Assembly (NCBI GenBank): GCA_030549175.1
Contig: JAUKUA010000001.1
Coordinates: forward strand, 5,890,001-5,954,000
Origin: Lasiosphaeris hirsuta
Lineage: Eukaryota > Ascomycota > Sordariomycetes > Sordariales > Lasiosphaeriaceae
Length of the DNA: 64,000 nucleotides
Reading direction: 5' to 3'
Both the position numbers and the translations under genes were made by a program. Each line of letters starts with the position of its first letter. The stretch's first letter is position 1. Below, in pieces: positions 1 through 10,853 of the stretch. The notes beneath the pieces are model-generated. The model was not told where the DNA came from. It did no database searches and saw only the letters and a list, made by a program, of their open reading frames with translations.

Positions 1-128
1 GGCTAGTCGGCTCGCGGGGCGGAAGCTTGAGGTGCTCGTGGGGCCGCATCCATAGACTCGGCGCATAGCAGCTATTCCCTCAGGCCAAAACGCGGTCGTC
101 GAGAGCGGAGTGTGAGGCCATTCCATTA

Positions 129-674
129 TCACAGAGTAGATGGCCAACATGGGAATTTTAAAAATGATGCAAGACGGGCCAACTCACCTATGTTACCACC
201 CTGCGGTGCCAGGCTGTCTGTTGCCTTTCTCTTCTTTTTGTTTGCCTTGCGCTCGCGCTCCTCGTCATCAATATCTTTCTGTCTGCGCTCCTCTTCTCTC
301 CCCCGCTCCACCGCCAACTCGTCCATCCTCTGCTTCCGGGTCTGGGCCAGAAGCCTCATACCGCGATCGCAGTTCAGGCCCCTGTTTTCTATTATTGTCG
401 ATAGCTTATTGAGCCGGGTTATCAGGCCGTCGAGACTTTTGGAATCCGGTGTGACGGTGTTAGAGGCGGCGGGGTCGACCATATCCTCGTACGTCAGATT
501 CCGAAAGACCTCAAAGCGAAGCTCTACTGTCTCGATCTCAATATTTTCGATGGGTGGCAGATTGGCGGCAGCGGGCACAGCGCTGGGGGTCGTGTTGCGG
601 CTGCGCTGCTGCTGGCGCATTGCGCCGGCGCCGCCCTTCTTCCCCGTACCCTTCTGACTCGACGGAGGAGGCAT
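129..674 (-). CDS. Charged, probably nuclear protein (partial, unrecognised)
   Basis: I do not recognise this family. The first ATG that makes sense is at 674 (protein start [13 protein letters not shown]); the same frame stays open upstream to 929, but that stretch looks like 5' leader. The first ~40 residues are basic and low in complexity (Gly, Lys, Gln, Ser), a hydrophilic segment follows, and then a strongly charged helix rich in Arg, Glu and Lys that ends in a KKKRK nuclear-localisation-like run. After Gly-Gly-Asn-Ile the coding strand shows a GTGAGT donor at about 171, so the frame beyond it is probably intron and the gene continues off the left edge of the window. No catalytic motif is visible. 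The coiled-coil and NLS-like make-up suggests a chromatin- or transcription-associated subunit, but that is only inference. A MITE-like element lies about 210 bp upstream of the start codon. Confidence 0.5.
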   Translation of the reverse strand: MPPPSSQKGTGKKGGAGAMRQQQRSRNTTPSAVPAAANLPPIENIEIETVELRFEVFRNLTYEDMVDPAASNTVTPDSKSLDGLITRLNKLSTIIENRGLNCDRGMRLLAQTRKQRMDELAVERGREEERRQKDIDDEERERKANKKKRKATDSLAPQGGNIGELARLASFLKFPCWPSTL

Positions 675-882
675 CGTGTCTAGACGGCCGTGCGTCACGA
701 TGAAGGGGATGCACGCAATGTATGCCAGTGGGTGCGGTTGTCGCGGTTTTTCCAGTGCCAAATGCCGCCTCGAAATAGCAATCGCCGTCAAGGTCGCGTT
801 TTTGGTCGTTGCGAAGAGGCTCACAAGGCAGCCTTCCCGACATCCAATGACGATGAAGCCGACACGCCACATACCCCTGTTA

Positions 883-1296
883 GGCCCTGACCCACAACCT
901 GCCCGGCTGGCAGGTTTCGGCCATGGCAAAGTGGCTTATTTCTGCCAAGAGGAACTATTTCGATGTCGCTTTACCATTTTGGGCACCAAAATTGAAGTGC
1001 AGCCACACCTGCCATTTCTAACCCCCTGTTCTCAAATGTACCCCCAAATGCAAGCCGCAGATCGCACCAAATACGGTAATTGAAGACGGAAATTGACCGT
1101 GCAGACCCGCCAGGCTGGCAGCGTGAGCAATTATAGCATATCTACTCACTGAAGCCCCCTATAATTCCAGTGCCTCAGCTCCTACTTTACTAACTCTAAC
1201 CCTCCCCCCGATAGGCCGCCAGTAGTACATCCAGGCTGGCCGAAAGTCACTTTTTGGCAGCCTCTCTGCCAGCCTGGTAGGTTGTGGATCAGGGCC
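883..1296. mobile_element. MITE-like non-autonomous DNA transposon, PIF/Harbinger-like
   Basis: The two ends are inverted copies of each other: about 31 bp starting GGCCCTGA (883-913 and, inverted, 1266-1296) with about 3 mismatches. Weaker inverted similarity continues inward, with the shared words GGCTGGCAG, a CAAAGTG/AAAAGTG block and TTTCGGCC. The element is flanked on both sides by TTA (880-882 and 1297-1299), which looks like a target-site duplication. It is 414 bp long, with no transposase-sized open frame. A 3-bp TTA duplication with GG-starting ends is typical of PIF/Harbinger MITEs such as Tourist; that family assignment is inference from the ends alone. It sits in the likely promoter of the minus-strand gene at 129-674. 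Confidence 0.7.
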
Positions 1297-1299
1297 TTA

Positions 1300-2584
1300 G
1301 TGTGTGCCGCTCGGCGCCCTAGATCTGTGAAACCGAGTGGGAGCGAAGTCGTGATGGCTGATGACTAAGCGGCTACTTTCATGTCTGGGCCCGAGTGTTT
1401 AGGGTTTTCAGGGTTGTTCAGGCCATGCAATCTCACACCTACAAACACGCCAGACTATCTACTGTCTTGCGAACATGGCGCCGAACTATAAGGGCGCCAT
1501 TTCATGGAGCTAACTCATACACTATGAGGAGACTTCCACTCTTGACAAACTAACGGGCCGCTTCGCAATCGTGGCAATCTCGACTGTTGACCCCGATGAA
1601 AAGTTCGCATATTGAGGGCGACTCGAAATGACCTCTCATCGAGGGCAAGGATCATGGATGGCGGTCCGCAACCAATGGCCAGTTGTGAACTCGTGATCGA
1701 AGAGGCTCCTGAGGGTCGACGTCCAACAGACCTCACAACCCCGTCGAACCGCTCTCGTGGGTATATGCATTTTCCCGATTGGCTTTGGTCTCTCTGGGCT
1801 TTCAGGGTGCCGCCCCACCACAGGGACCCACCACTTATTAGACGACTTGAGATCGCATCGTGCAGCAAACACGTTGGTTATTTTGGCTCTCGTCTGGCCT
1901 CGGTAACGGCTGTGATCCCGCCTCGGCTCTCTAGACCAATGTTTTTCGTATGCAACATGACGGGAATCAGGAGTGGCCGTTCAATTTGCCGAAGAAGCGA
2001 ACTTGCCAGAAACCGTGCGTCATCCACAACATCAACACAATTACGTGGGAAGACCAAAGGGTTCCCGTCGGGGGGGGGGACCGATCACATTGTCCACCAA
2101 AGGAAACTAGCTGTTGACCTGCATTTCATGCACCGCCCCTGCCATCGCAACGGGACACTGGGTTCACAATGGACAATGGGAACAGAACATGTGCGCTGTC
2201 AATTGGCTGGCAATCGTCATAGCTACAACATCCACCCCTCCTCCCTTCCCCCTCCCCTCCTTCGAGCATAGCACCCACCACTCAATCATTATGCTTGAGA
2301 AACATCCCTGGTACACTGGGGGTTCGAGACACGATGCCGTCGGATGATGTCCTCTGCCAGGTATTCTTCGTCCAACTCTACCCGTGTGATGCATCCCGCT
2401 CCCTCCTCGGGGTGGAGTTGTGTAGCAAGAACAAGCAGGAAGAGATCCCACTTCCGAGCAACGGGCAGTATATAGCTCATTCTTGCACGACTCTCGAGAT
2501 GGAATGTTGATTTACCCCCAGCATACTCATTGCCATCGACCGAGACATTGCCCATTTCGCCCTCTTCTGCAATGAGAGAATACC
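1300..2584. other. Intergenic, 5' side of BTA1
   Basis: No gene is supported here. A 219-codon open frame (1612-2271) overlaps opposite-strand frames and has no recognisable domain or coding-like composition. A G8 tract lies at about 2071-2078. The last ~300 bp, with CT-rich stretches around 2230-2260, are the likely promoter and leader of the BTA1 gene. Confidence 0.5.
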
Positions 2585-5228
2585 ATGGCTTCTCTTGGTG
2601 GTAACATTCTCCCCCCTGACATTGACCTCAAAGTCTTTTTATCTGGAGTAGCAGGTGTGGCACTTTTTGCCGTTGGCCTCCTCCAGTTGTCATCAGACGG
2701 CAACGACAACAAGCCTGGGCTTGCGAAGTCGTTGTTGCTCTTCTTTTACTCGTGCTTCCTCAAGCCGCACTCGGTTGGTGCCAAGGGCACCCAGCAGGAT
2801 GCTCTCGAGTCGTTTTATTCGAGCCAGGCGGCGATATATGATGCCACGAGGGAGACGTTGCTCAAGGGCCGCAAGGACATGCTGGCGCTCGTCGCCGCCC
2901 AGCTCCAATACAAGGCTGGGAAAAGCATGAGCCTCACCAAGAGTAAACGTATCTGGGTTGATGTAGGCGCCCTTCGATCCGGAACGAAAGGGCCCTCAAT
3001 GGCTAATATTTCCTTCAGGTGGGTGGCGGAACTGGATGGAACATCGAGGCAATGTCAGAATTTGCCGATGTTCCAAGGTTCTTTTCCAGCATTTACCTGG
3101 TCGACTTCTCGCCCTCGCTCTGCCAGGTCGCCCGAAAGCGGTTTGACCGGCTAGGATGGACCAATGTGAAAGTTATCTGCGAGGACGCGAGGAAGTTCCG
3201 CCTCGAGGATTATGAATGTGATCTTTCGAGGGACCCGATCCCAGCCCGATCGCCCCTCCCGTACTTCGGTCAGAAACGTCCCGAACATGGAGGTGTCAGT
3301 TTGGTCACAATGTCTTACGCTTTGTCGATGATCGTACGTTGACCAGATGAGAGCGGCTTCCGGATGATCAACTGATGGTTAAATAGCCCGATTACTACTC
3401 TGTCATTGACTCGCTGGCGTCGCTTCTGTCTCCCAATGGGGTGATGGGCGTTGTCGACTTTTATGTTCAGTCTGCGGCTGACTTCAATTTTCGTAACTAT
3501 ACCGGCGGCCTCGCGGGTCGCCACGTCAACTTCTTTGGACGAGCGTTTTGGAGGGCTTGGTTTGATCTTGATCGAGTTTCTCTGGAACCCAGCCGTCGAG
3601 ACTATCTCGAGTACCGTTTTGGCACGATCTTGACAGCCAACTCGCGAAACAACACACTGGGCTTCATTCCTTACTACATTTGGCTGGGCTGTGGGAAAGC
3701 CCCCTTTTCCTCTTCTAGTCTGCCCAACGAGACTATCGAGCGCATTGATGCTCTGGCAACCGAATCTCCTTATCTGGCCCCAGTTAGCAAGCAGAGTGCG
3801 ACAAACGCACTGGCGCGTGCGGTCGAGAAAAGCGCCCCTGAGATTCGGTCAAAGGCATTTGATGCTGCTGTTCAGAATCTTTCAGCAAACCTACCCCTTC
3901 CGTCATTCTTCTACCAGAACCACCACTGGCGAATTTACTACGATGATCGACTCAGGAAGCACACGCAATTCAACAACGAGTACATCTACGCCTTCACCTG
4001 GGAGGACTCCCGGGTGGATGAACGTCTTCTGCAGCTCGGCCCCGATGATGTCGTGCTGGCCATCACCAGCGCCGGCGACAACATCCTCTCGTATGTGAGC
4101 CAAGGTCCTGCTAGGATCCATGCCATTGATCTCAACCCGACCCAGAACCATCTCTTGGAGCTGAAGATCGCATCCTTCACGGCGCTGCCTTACGAAGACT
4201 TCTGGAAGATGTTTGGGGAGGGAAAGCATCCCGAGTTTCGGTCATTGCTCATCTCCAAGCTGTCGCCTCACCTTTCTAGCCGTGCTTTCCAATACTGGCT
4301 CAGCAGCACTGAAATTTTCACGAGTTCTCGGGGTCGAGGGCTTTACGACACGGGTGGCTCGAAACACGCCATCCGAATTTTTCGATGGATATCTCATGCT
4401 TTCGGATGCCGCACCGCCGTGCGGGAGCTGTTGTCAGCAAAAACACTCAACGAGCAGCGCGAGATTTGGCAGTCCAAGATCCGTCCAGCCCTGCTTAGCC
4501 GTATCGTCAACAGCCTCGTTGTGAGCTCCGAGGCCTTTTTGTGGACAGCCCTCGGCGTGCCAAAAAATCAGCTGGCAATGATCGAAGCGGACCATGCAAA
4601 CAGCGAAGCTGTGAAGGGCCCAAACCCAACAGCCAAGAATACTCGCGCTCATGCGGTCTGGCACTACATGGTCAACACGCTCGATCCGGTGGTTGAGGGA
4701 ACGCACATCGCCACAGACAACCCCTACTACCACGTTTGCCTTGAAGGGGGCTACTCACGGCGCTGCCACCCAGAGTATCTATCAGCAACAGCACACGCTC
4801 GCCTCAGCCAACCAGGGGCGTTCGACGGCCTGCGCATCCACACGGATGAGCTCGACGAGGTGATTGCGCGGATCACGCCGGGGACGCTCACGGTGGCCGT
4901 CGTCATGGACAGTATGGACTGGTTCGACCCGGGCTCGCCCGCGGCCGCGCAGCAGATCACCAAGCTCAACCGGGCGCTGCGGATGGAGGGCCGCGTGCTC
5001 CTTCGCAGTGCGGCGCGAACGCCGTGGTACATCCGTGAATTCGAGACTTACGGCTTCGTGGGTAAGCGAGTAGGTCATCGCGTGCCGGGGAGGTGTATTG
5101 ATCGGGTCAACATGTACGCGAGCTGTTGGATTTGTGTCAAGCGCCAGAACTTGCCACCGCCAACGCCAGAGATGGACCATTTCGGTGGCGGTGAGGTAGA
5201 AGGGGGGTTCAGTCTTTCCGAGGAGTAG
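2585..5228 (+). CDS. BTA1: Betaine lipid (DGTS) synthase, fused BtaB-like/BtaA-like enzyme
   Basis: Makes diacylglyceryl-N,N,N-trimethylhomoserine from S-adenosylmethionine and diacylglycerol: the BtaA activity transfers the 3-amino-3-carboxypropyl group and the BtaB activity N-methylates it. Exons are 2585-2962, 3019-3333 and 3387-5228, giving about 844 aa, close to other fungal BTA1 proteins. Residues ~19-37 are hydrophobic and probably anchor the enzyme in the ER membrane. The first SAM-binding loop, VDVGGGTGW, is interrupted in its DNA by intron 1 and re-forms on splicing (residues ~125-133); the conserved VDFYVQS block of this methyltransferase half follows. The C-terminal half carries the DUF3419/BtaA signature at ~455-490 (AITSAGDN, then HAIDLNPTQ). 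Both introns (56 and 53 bp) have GTANG-type donors and keep frame. An 18-nt poly-G tract starts 15 bp after the stop. Family members are known to respond to phosphate starvation; I saw no CACGTG box in the 400 bp upstream. Confidence 0.93.
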
Positions 5229-8200
5229 CTGTGGGTAGAGAAAGGGGGGGGGGGGGGGGGGCGCGAGAATAAGAGGGTATGTGATGATTTAGTGATGGTC
5301 ACTGTTCAACACACAACCATCTGAAGGAGTCGGGATGCCTCCCATCTGGTGATCGAGTAGGTTCAACCACGCTCGAGGGTGGATCGGTCAATCTCTAGAA
5401 CACCTAATACCGTGGAGCACTATGCACTGGGGATAACGTTCGCTATAATTCGCGGGGTAGGTTATGCGGATTGATTCGTGGGAGAACGAATATGGGAGGG
5501 TTCTATTTCGTGCTGTCGCGGGCTTAAGCAACGTCCTAGTCACGGGGAAACGTGGTTGGGATGTTGGGTGCGTTATCCGTCGTTGCCGAAGCGAATTGGA
5601 ATACTTGAACTGACAAGCAGTCCCGTCCTTACCAGAGAGCATTATTCAAATACATTCTTCTGTTACTCAAGTGATGGGAACGAGTAAGAAAAGCAGGGTG
5701 ATGATTGAACGGCGAAATTTCATATTTCGTGCAGAACTACCTACCTTACCTTCATGGGGGTCGATAGACCAAGGTGCGGGCTGGCGCGGCAGTGGGACAC
5801 TGCAGTATTTAACACTAATCCGCGGGCGAAGGAGGAGCCATCAAGCTTGGGCGCAGTCATGGTCCAAGCTTCCTACCGCAGCAAAATCCGGGTCGCTTGT
5901 GATCCGCGGGGCGGTAGCGCTCTAGATGGTGGTGGCTGGGCTCGGTTGTGGCGCCCTCCGTCAATTTCTGGAATAACGACGGAGAAACCGATAGGAATCC
6001 ATGATGAGCCACGCATATCTCAATCTCTCAGAGTTGAGCCACCATCGTGACAGCGAGAGATCGCGGGGTTCGCGGGGTTGTTGGTCTGTCATGAGCAATT
6101 CTGAATTAGGGTTTGTAAGGCATTTTTCACCAACAAGCAATCACTACGGCTCACCTCCAATGCTGACCTAGTATCGGAAGGAAACGCTGGCGCCCAGTCA
6201 AGAATCGCTCGCCCGGCCCAACACGGCCCAGGTCTTAGTGAGGTGCTCCATACTCGGACCAACACGGTTTGACACGGTCTGGCAATTACCCTACGCCGTC
6301 TCACAAACAATTGAACAAACAACCTCTGGACACCCTTCTCGACAATCTCTCCTACTGGGTCTCCCTCCTGAAAGCCTAGGTCGCTATCCCTTTGAGCCGG
6401 CAGCGTGACTGCATTCGGATGACGCGCGCTCCCGGCCCAGCCTCGTGGTCAGCCTTGAAAGCGAGCGAGAGTTTTTGCAAATTTCTACTTCGCGCATCAT
6501 GCCGCATGAAGCCTGATACGTTAGGTGGCGTCATATGGTGCATACGGCGCAAACGTGCAGGCATGACTCTGTCTTGACGGCCCATAGGGCTGATGTGGTG
6601 GCTGCGCTTAGTAACTGTTCTCACATCAGTGCCTGTAGCCGCCCTTGGCGCTGAGACGCGTTAACGGTGCCGTGGGTGGAACTGGCTGGCAGTGGAAAAC
6701 GGGTTAGGTGAACGGCTGACGGTGGACCCCGGTGGGTCTCGATATCCCCAGGATCTCCGGGTCCAGACTTTGTTTCGACTGATCCGCTTTCTCGAAGGAC
6801 AGGGACCCTCGGAAACATTTAGTAATTTCGATATCATCGGGGCAACCTTCCCCTATTCTGCCAAATCCTGTTGGAGATAACTCAAAGGGTTGGCTTGCAA
6901 TATGCTGATGAATGGTCACGCCGTTTGGCGGCAAGCCGCCTCGACGCTCGCCCTAAAACCACAGAAGAAGAAGCCGCTAGCGACTCTGGTCCGGTTGCGA
7001 CGCCGGCCCGCCGAGTTGAGGCCTTCTCGGGGGATTTCGGGACTACATCAATATCCATCGTGTATTCTTGCTGAGTTGGAGCCATCAAATACCCCAGGGC
7101 TGGGCTAGGCTTTAGTGGGAGCAGCCATAATCATGAGTCCATGCTAGCGGGGTTCATTTCCGCCAGCTGAAAATATCTGCGGGCCTTATGTTTTTGTATT
7201 TGGAAGTCTTGACGATTGATTTTCTTGGTATTGCGCCGTTCGTGCCTTTTTTGTTTACAAGTGCATCGACCAGAAGCAAGTCAGATCAGGCGTGGCTCGC
7301 CACCCTGAAGCAGTTAGCAGAACTCACTCACCCTGGTACGAATTAGCTGGCGCAGCTGTGGGATCCGTGCATATGGGCAGCAGCGCAAGTGTGAGAGCAG
7401 CCACGGAGCCGGGTTGGGGCTTCCTTCCATCATGTCCATCTTCCACTCCAAGTTCGCCGTTTGGGCTTTGGACACACCTCATCTAGCCGCGACGTCGGGG
7501 CAGTCCTGTGTCTTCCACCTTCACCAATCGCGACTTGCGGTGGTGGCCGTCATTGTGGTGCTGTGACGGTGCGTCTAACTAAAGGTCGCTTTCTCGGACA
7601 GCGGTCGGCATCTTTTCTTCTCCGGTTTTCTGACTCTATCCGTCCGCGGAAGCCTATCTTTGGGCGCAAATTATTGCGCGGCGACCAACTTTGTTGGTGA
7701 GGTTTCCACGGGAAAGACGGGATGACCTCCTGGGCCCGGGCACGTAAAACAAAAACGGGCGCCATGGTTCCGCTACGAAAAGGCTCAGAGACACTCGAAT
7801 GAGCACGACGTAAGACTTGACGGAATTACTTGCCGCGCGTCTGTCAGTCGACAAAGCTGGGTTAGGTAGAGTGAGTGATGTAGGAAGCGCCGCGCTGCAG
7901 AACTTCCGGAAGTTGAGTTACCGGAAAGCTCAGCGATACTCAGCCCCAGAAGTAGCCAAATAAGGAGGTACTTGCCTAGCCTTCCCAAACGGGGAGAGCT
8001 GATTGGACGACAGCGCGACAGCCCTGTTGCTAGAACCAACACTCTGCTGACACCGCCACGGGCCCCTGGCCATGGTCCTTTCCTTCCCCTGTCTGCCCCT
8101 CGTGGTGCGAAATGCAGGCTGCCCGCTGGGGCATTTGGCCACAAAGCAGTACCTCTCTCTGCGGCTGCGGCTGCCGTTGTCGAGTGGGTGTCGCATGCCC

Positions 8201-8795
8201 TGTCTTGTCGCCGCGACGGGGCGGCTGCTCACCACGCGCAAGGATTAGGAACTTGACGCCATCCCACCACCCCAGCACCACCCGACGTCAGCACCTTTTC
8301 CTCTCATGGCGTCGTCGGTGCAGCATGCAGTCTGCAAGCTGCCCAGGGTGCAGGGAGCTTCTCCCATGGGTAGCCATGGCTTGCGCTGAGGTGTAGCTTG
8401 CCCCGTGGCTGTCACGGTTGTCATGGCTGTCCATGGGCTGGGGGAGCCAAGCTTACCCGTTTGTGGATGGGACAGCGTCGCAGCAGTTTGCAGTTCCCAG
8501 ATGCCATCGAGTCCACATCTCCCCATACTCATTGTCGAACCCCGTCCCTGAGGTTGCCTCCCTGGCCCTTCTCCTTGGTATTAATAACAAGATGAGGCGA
8601 ATTGCCCTTCACCCAAATTGCGCCTGGTATGCCCATGTTTGTGTCGTCCGCAACCCATACACCTGTATACCAGTGCTACTATATCAGTACATCCTACCCG
8701 CCTACCCACCAGCTCGCTTGATACTTGATATACCTGCGCCGGACGTTGATTGATCGCTAATATCGAATTCCACCTCCCTCCGCCCGCCGACCCCA
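5229..8795. other. Gene-free interval of ~3.6 kb
   Basis: No coding region, tRNA or RIP-like AT-rich island is recognisable. Only short overlapping frames of random composition occur, including 7785-8144 on the minus strand. It holds a G18 run (5244-5261), a CTACCTACCTTACC motif near 5739 of a type seen in many other intergenic parts of this window, and presumably the long promoter/leader of the Zn2Cys6 gene at its right end. Confidence 0.5.
5244..5261 (+). repeat. Poly-G homopolymer (18 nt)
   Basis: Eighteen consecutive G residues directly downstream of the BTA1 stop codon, so probably in its 3' UTR. Long poly-G or poly-C runs recur in this window outside genes (23768-23779, 26143-26153, 34782-34793, 41983-41996, 59492-59507). 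Confidence 0.85.
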
Positions 8796-10853
8796 ATGTC
8801 GGCCGCCTCATCCTCACCCGCCCCTTCACCCCAACAGTCGGCGGCCGCAAGGTCCTCCCGAGTCTGTTTGAACTGCAGGAGGAAGAAGAAGCGCTGTGAC
8901 AAGGCCCTTCCATCTTGCGGCCGATGTACTTAGTAAGCCTATCCCGTTTCTGTGCTGTCACCGGGCACACTAGTGGTGAAACTACCAACTGACTGGCCTC
9001 TTGGCAGCTCTCTTCAGGTTTGCCAACATGAAGATGATATCGGGCTGCCTGGCGGTGCCGGCATGCCTGGCCCCATCCGCTTTGAGTCCTTCATAGGCCA
9101 GGTGGTCTCCCCGACGCGCACTTATACGCCTGTGCTGGAGCAGCTTGTCAGTCCCCAACCGCTAGGCCCCCGTTGGAGCATTCTGAACCCTTCGCTCTTC
9201 GCATCCATGGACGCCAACGAGGACATCAACTCGTTCGCTTGCCGATGTCTGTCCGACATCCTCGGCCAACGCCAGGGCATCGAGCATGTCGTCACATCGT
9301 ACTTTAGCGGTGTCAACACCTGGTTCACTATCATTGAGCGTGCCTCATTCGACGCCCATCTCAAGGACATGTGGGTGGTGCCTTCAGCGGAGACAGCTGT
9401 ATTGACTCTTTGCATGCGCCTCATTATCCGCACGCCCAACGCTGTCAACCCCGCAGCTGGGATGAGTGACAGTTTGTACCTTTCGGCCAAAACAATGCTG
9501 AGCCTGGTCCAGAGCAAGGTGGCACTCTCGATACCGCTGCTGCAAGCCGAGTTGCTTGTCGCCATGTACGAGTTTTCGCACTCTATGCCTCAACAGGCAT
9601 ACATGACAGTCGGCCGATGTTTCCAAATTAGCAAAGCGTTTGGCTGGCATCACGATCTGTTCTGGGGTGAGGAACGACAAACCCGTGTGCCAAGAGAGCT
9701 GAAGCTGTGTTCAATTTTGTGGTGGGCGATTGTTTATGTGGACTGGTAAGTCGCCCCTGATAAGTCATATCGTGGTAGGTCGCTAACATGTTCCCTGAAA
9801 CAGCCTGATTCACGTCAGCTACCAAGACCAAAAGTACCCAATGCACACTGCAAACCTCCATTGGGACTTCTCCATACCCTTTCCCGAGTCGTTCGATCAG
9901 TACCTGCCAGGAAGCCTGGCATTCGGCTTTCAGGGTCAGGCACAAAGCTCAAGTTCGAGCCCAAGCCCATCTACCGGGTACCTGGACGCCAACATCGATC
10001 ACATTGACGGCATGGTGTGGCCCGAGGCCACCTCTGCGTGGTACCTTTCCAACGTCCTCCAGCAACTGGGCAATCCGACGCCGCCGGCCGCTGCCGACCG
10101 AAATATGCTGTCCGGTGCCATTACTGCGCACACGATCAATGTGCTGTCAGGAAACTGGAAGAGGGGTGATCGAACCGCAGCGGTGGGAACCAATTTCATG
10201 TATATCTTATAGCCCTCTCCTCACCCTTATTCCCGCGTAACCAAATCCTTGTTTTGGTTTCTCCTTTGTCATGCCAGACCGAACATGCGACCGCGGAAAT
10301 GCTGACGCCTTCTTTTTTTTTTTTTTTTTTTCGCAATATAGAGCCCTCATGAAAGTCAACCAGCCTGGCCTTATCAGTGGCTCAGGTGTGCCTAGCAGCG
10401 CGACGACACCTACGACAACGACAACGACAATGGCCGGGACCTCGCTGTTAGGCCTAACATCGGTTACGCCTGGGAATAGCGACCCTCGGCCAGTCGAAAC
10501 GATTCGGTCCGTCATCAGTTCCATCTACAGCGCATCACTCAATACGGAACAGGCTGAGCCGAGACTGCGAAATGGCGGTGTCGCCCCCTGTGGCGCATTT
10601 TCTATGTACTACGCATCATTGCTGCTGATCTCGCATGGCGGCGGGGTGCTGCAGGATCAGGACTGGCTGCGTAAAGTAGAGGGGTTCAAGAAAACTTTGG
10701 AGGCATTTGGGAGACGATGGAAAATTGCCGGTGAGTTTTCTTCTGGCTGGAGATTCAATCCTGTGTGCTGATGAATCACGAAACAAAATAGACCGATATT
10801 TTGAGTCTATCAGCATTGCGCTTGGGAACCGGCTAGGCAACTTTTCGGCATGA
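8796..10853 (+). CDS. Zn2Cys6 fungal-type transcription factor
   Basis: Sequence-specific nuclear regulator of the Gal4 class. Five exons keep one frame: 8796-8932, 9008-9745, 9804-10199, 10342-10730 and 10792-10853, total about 573 aa, a usual length. The binuclear zinc cluster is complete only after splicing intron 1: C24-X2-C27-X6-C34-X6-C41-X2-C44-X6-C51, with the basic run RRKKKR between C27 and C34. The middle part, with conserved text such as LSAKTMLSL, QAELLVAMYEFSH and ISKAFGWHHDLFW, resembles the fungal-specific transcription factor domain (middle homology region). A Thr-rich low-complexity run (residues ~440) is encoded by ACGACA repeats. Intron 3 (142 bp) contains a 19-nt T run before its acceptor, and its donor GTATAT is weak, so that boundary is the least certain. 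The target genes cannot be inferred; no pathway cluster surrounds it. Confidence 0.88.

Noticed and set aside
1612..2271. 219-codon plus-strand open frame
   Set aside because: Overlaps minus-strand frames, random-looking composition, no domain or splice-supported continuation.
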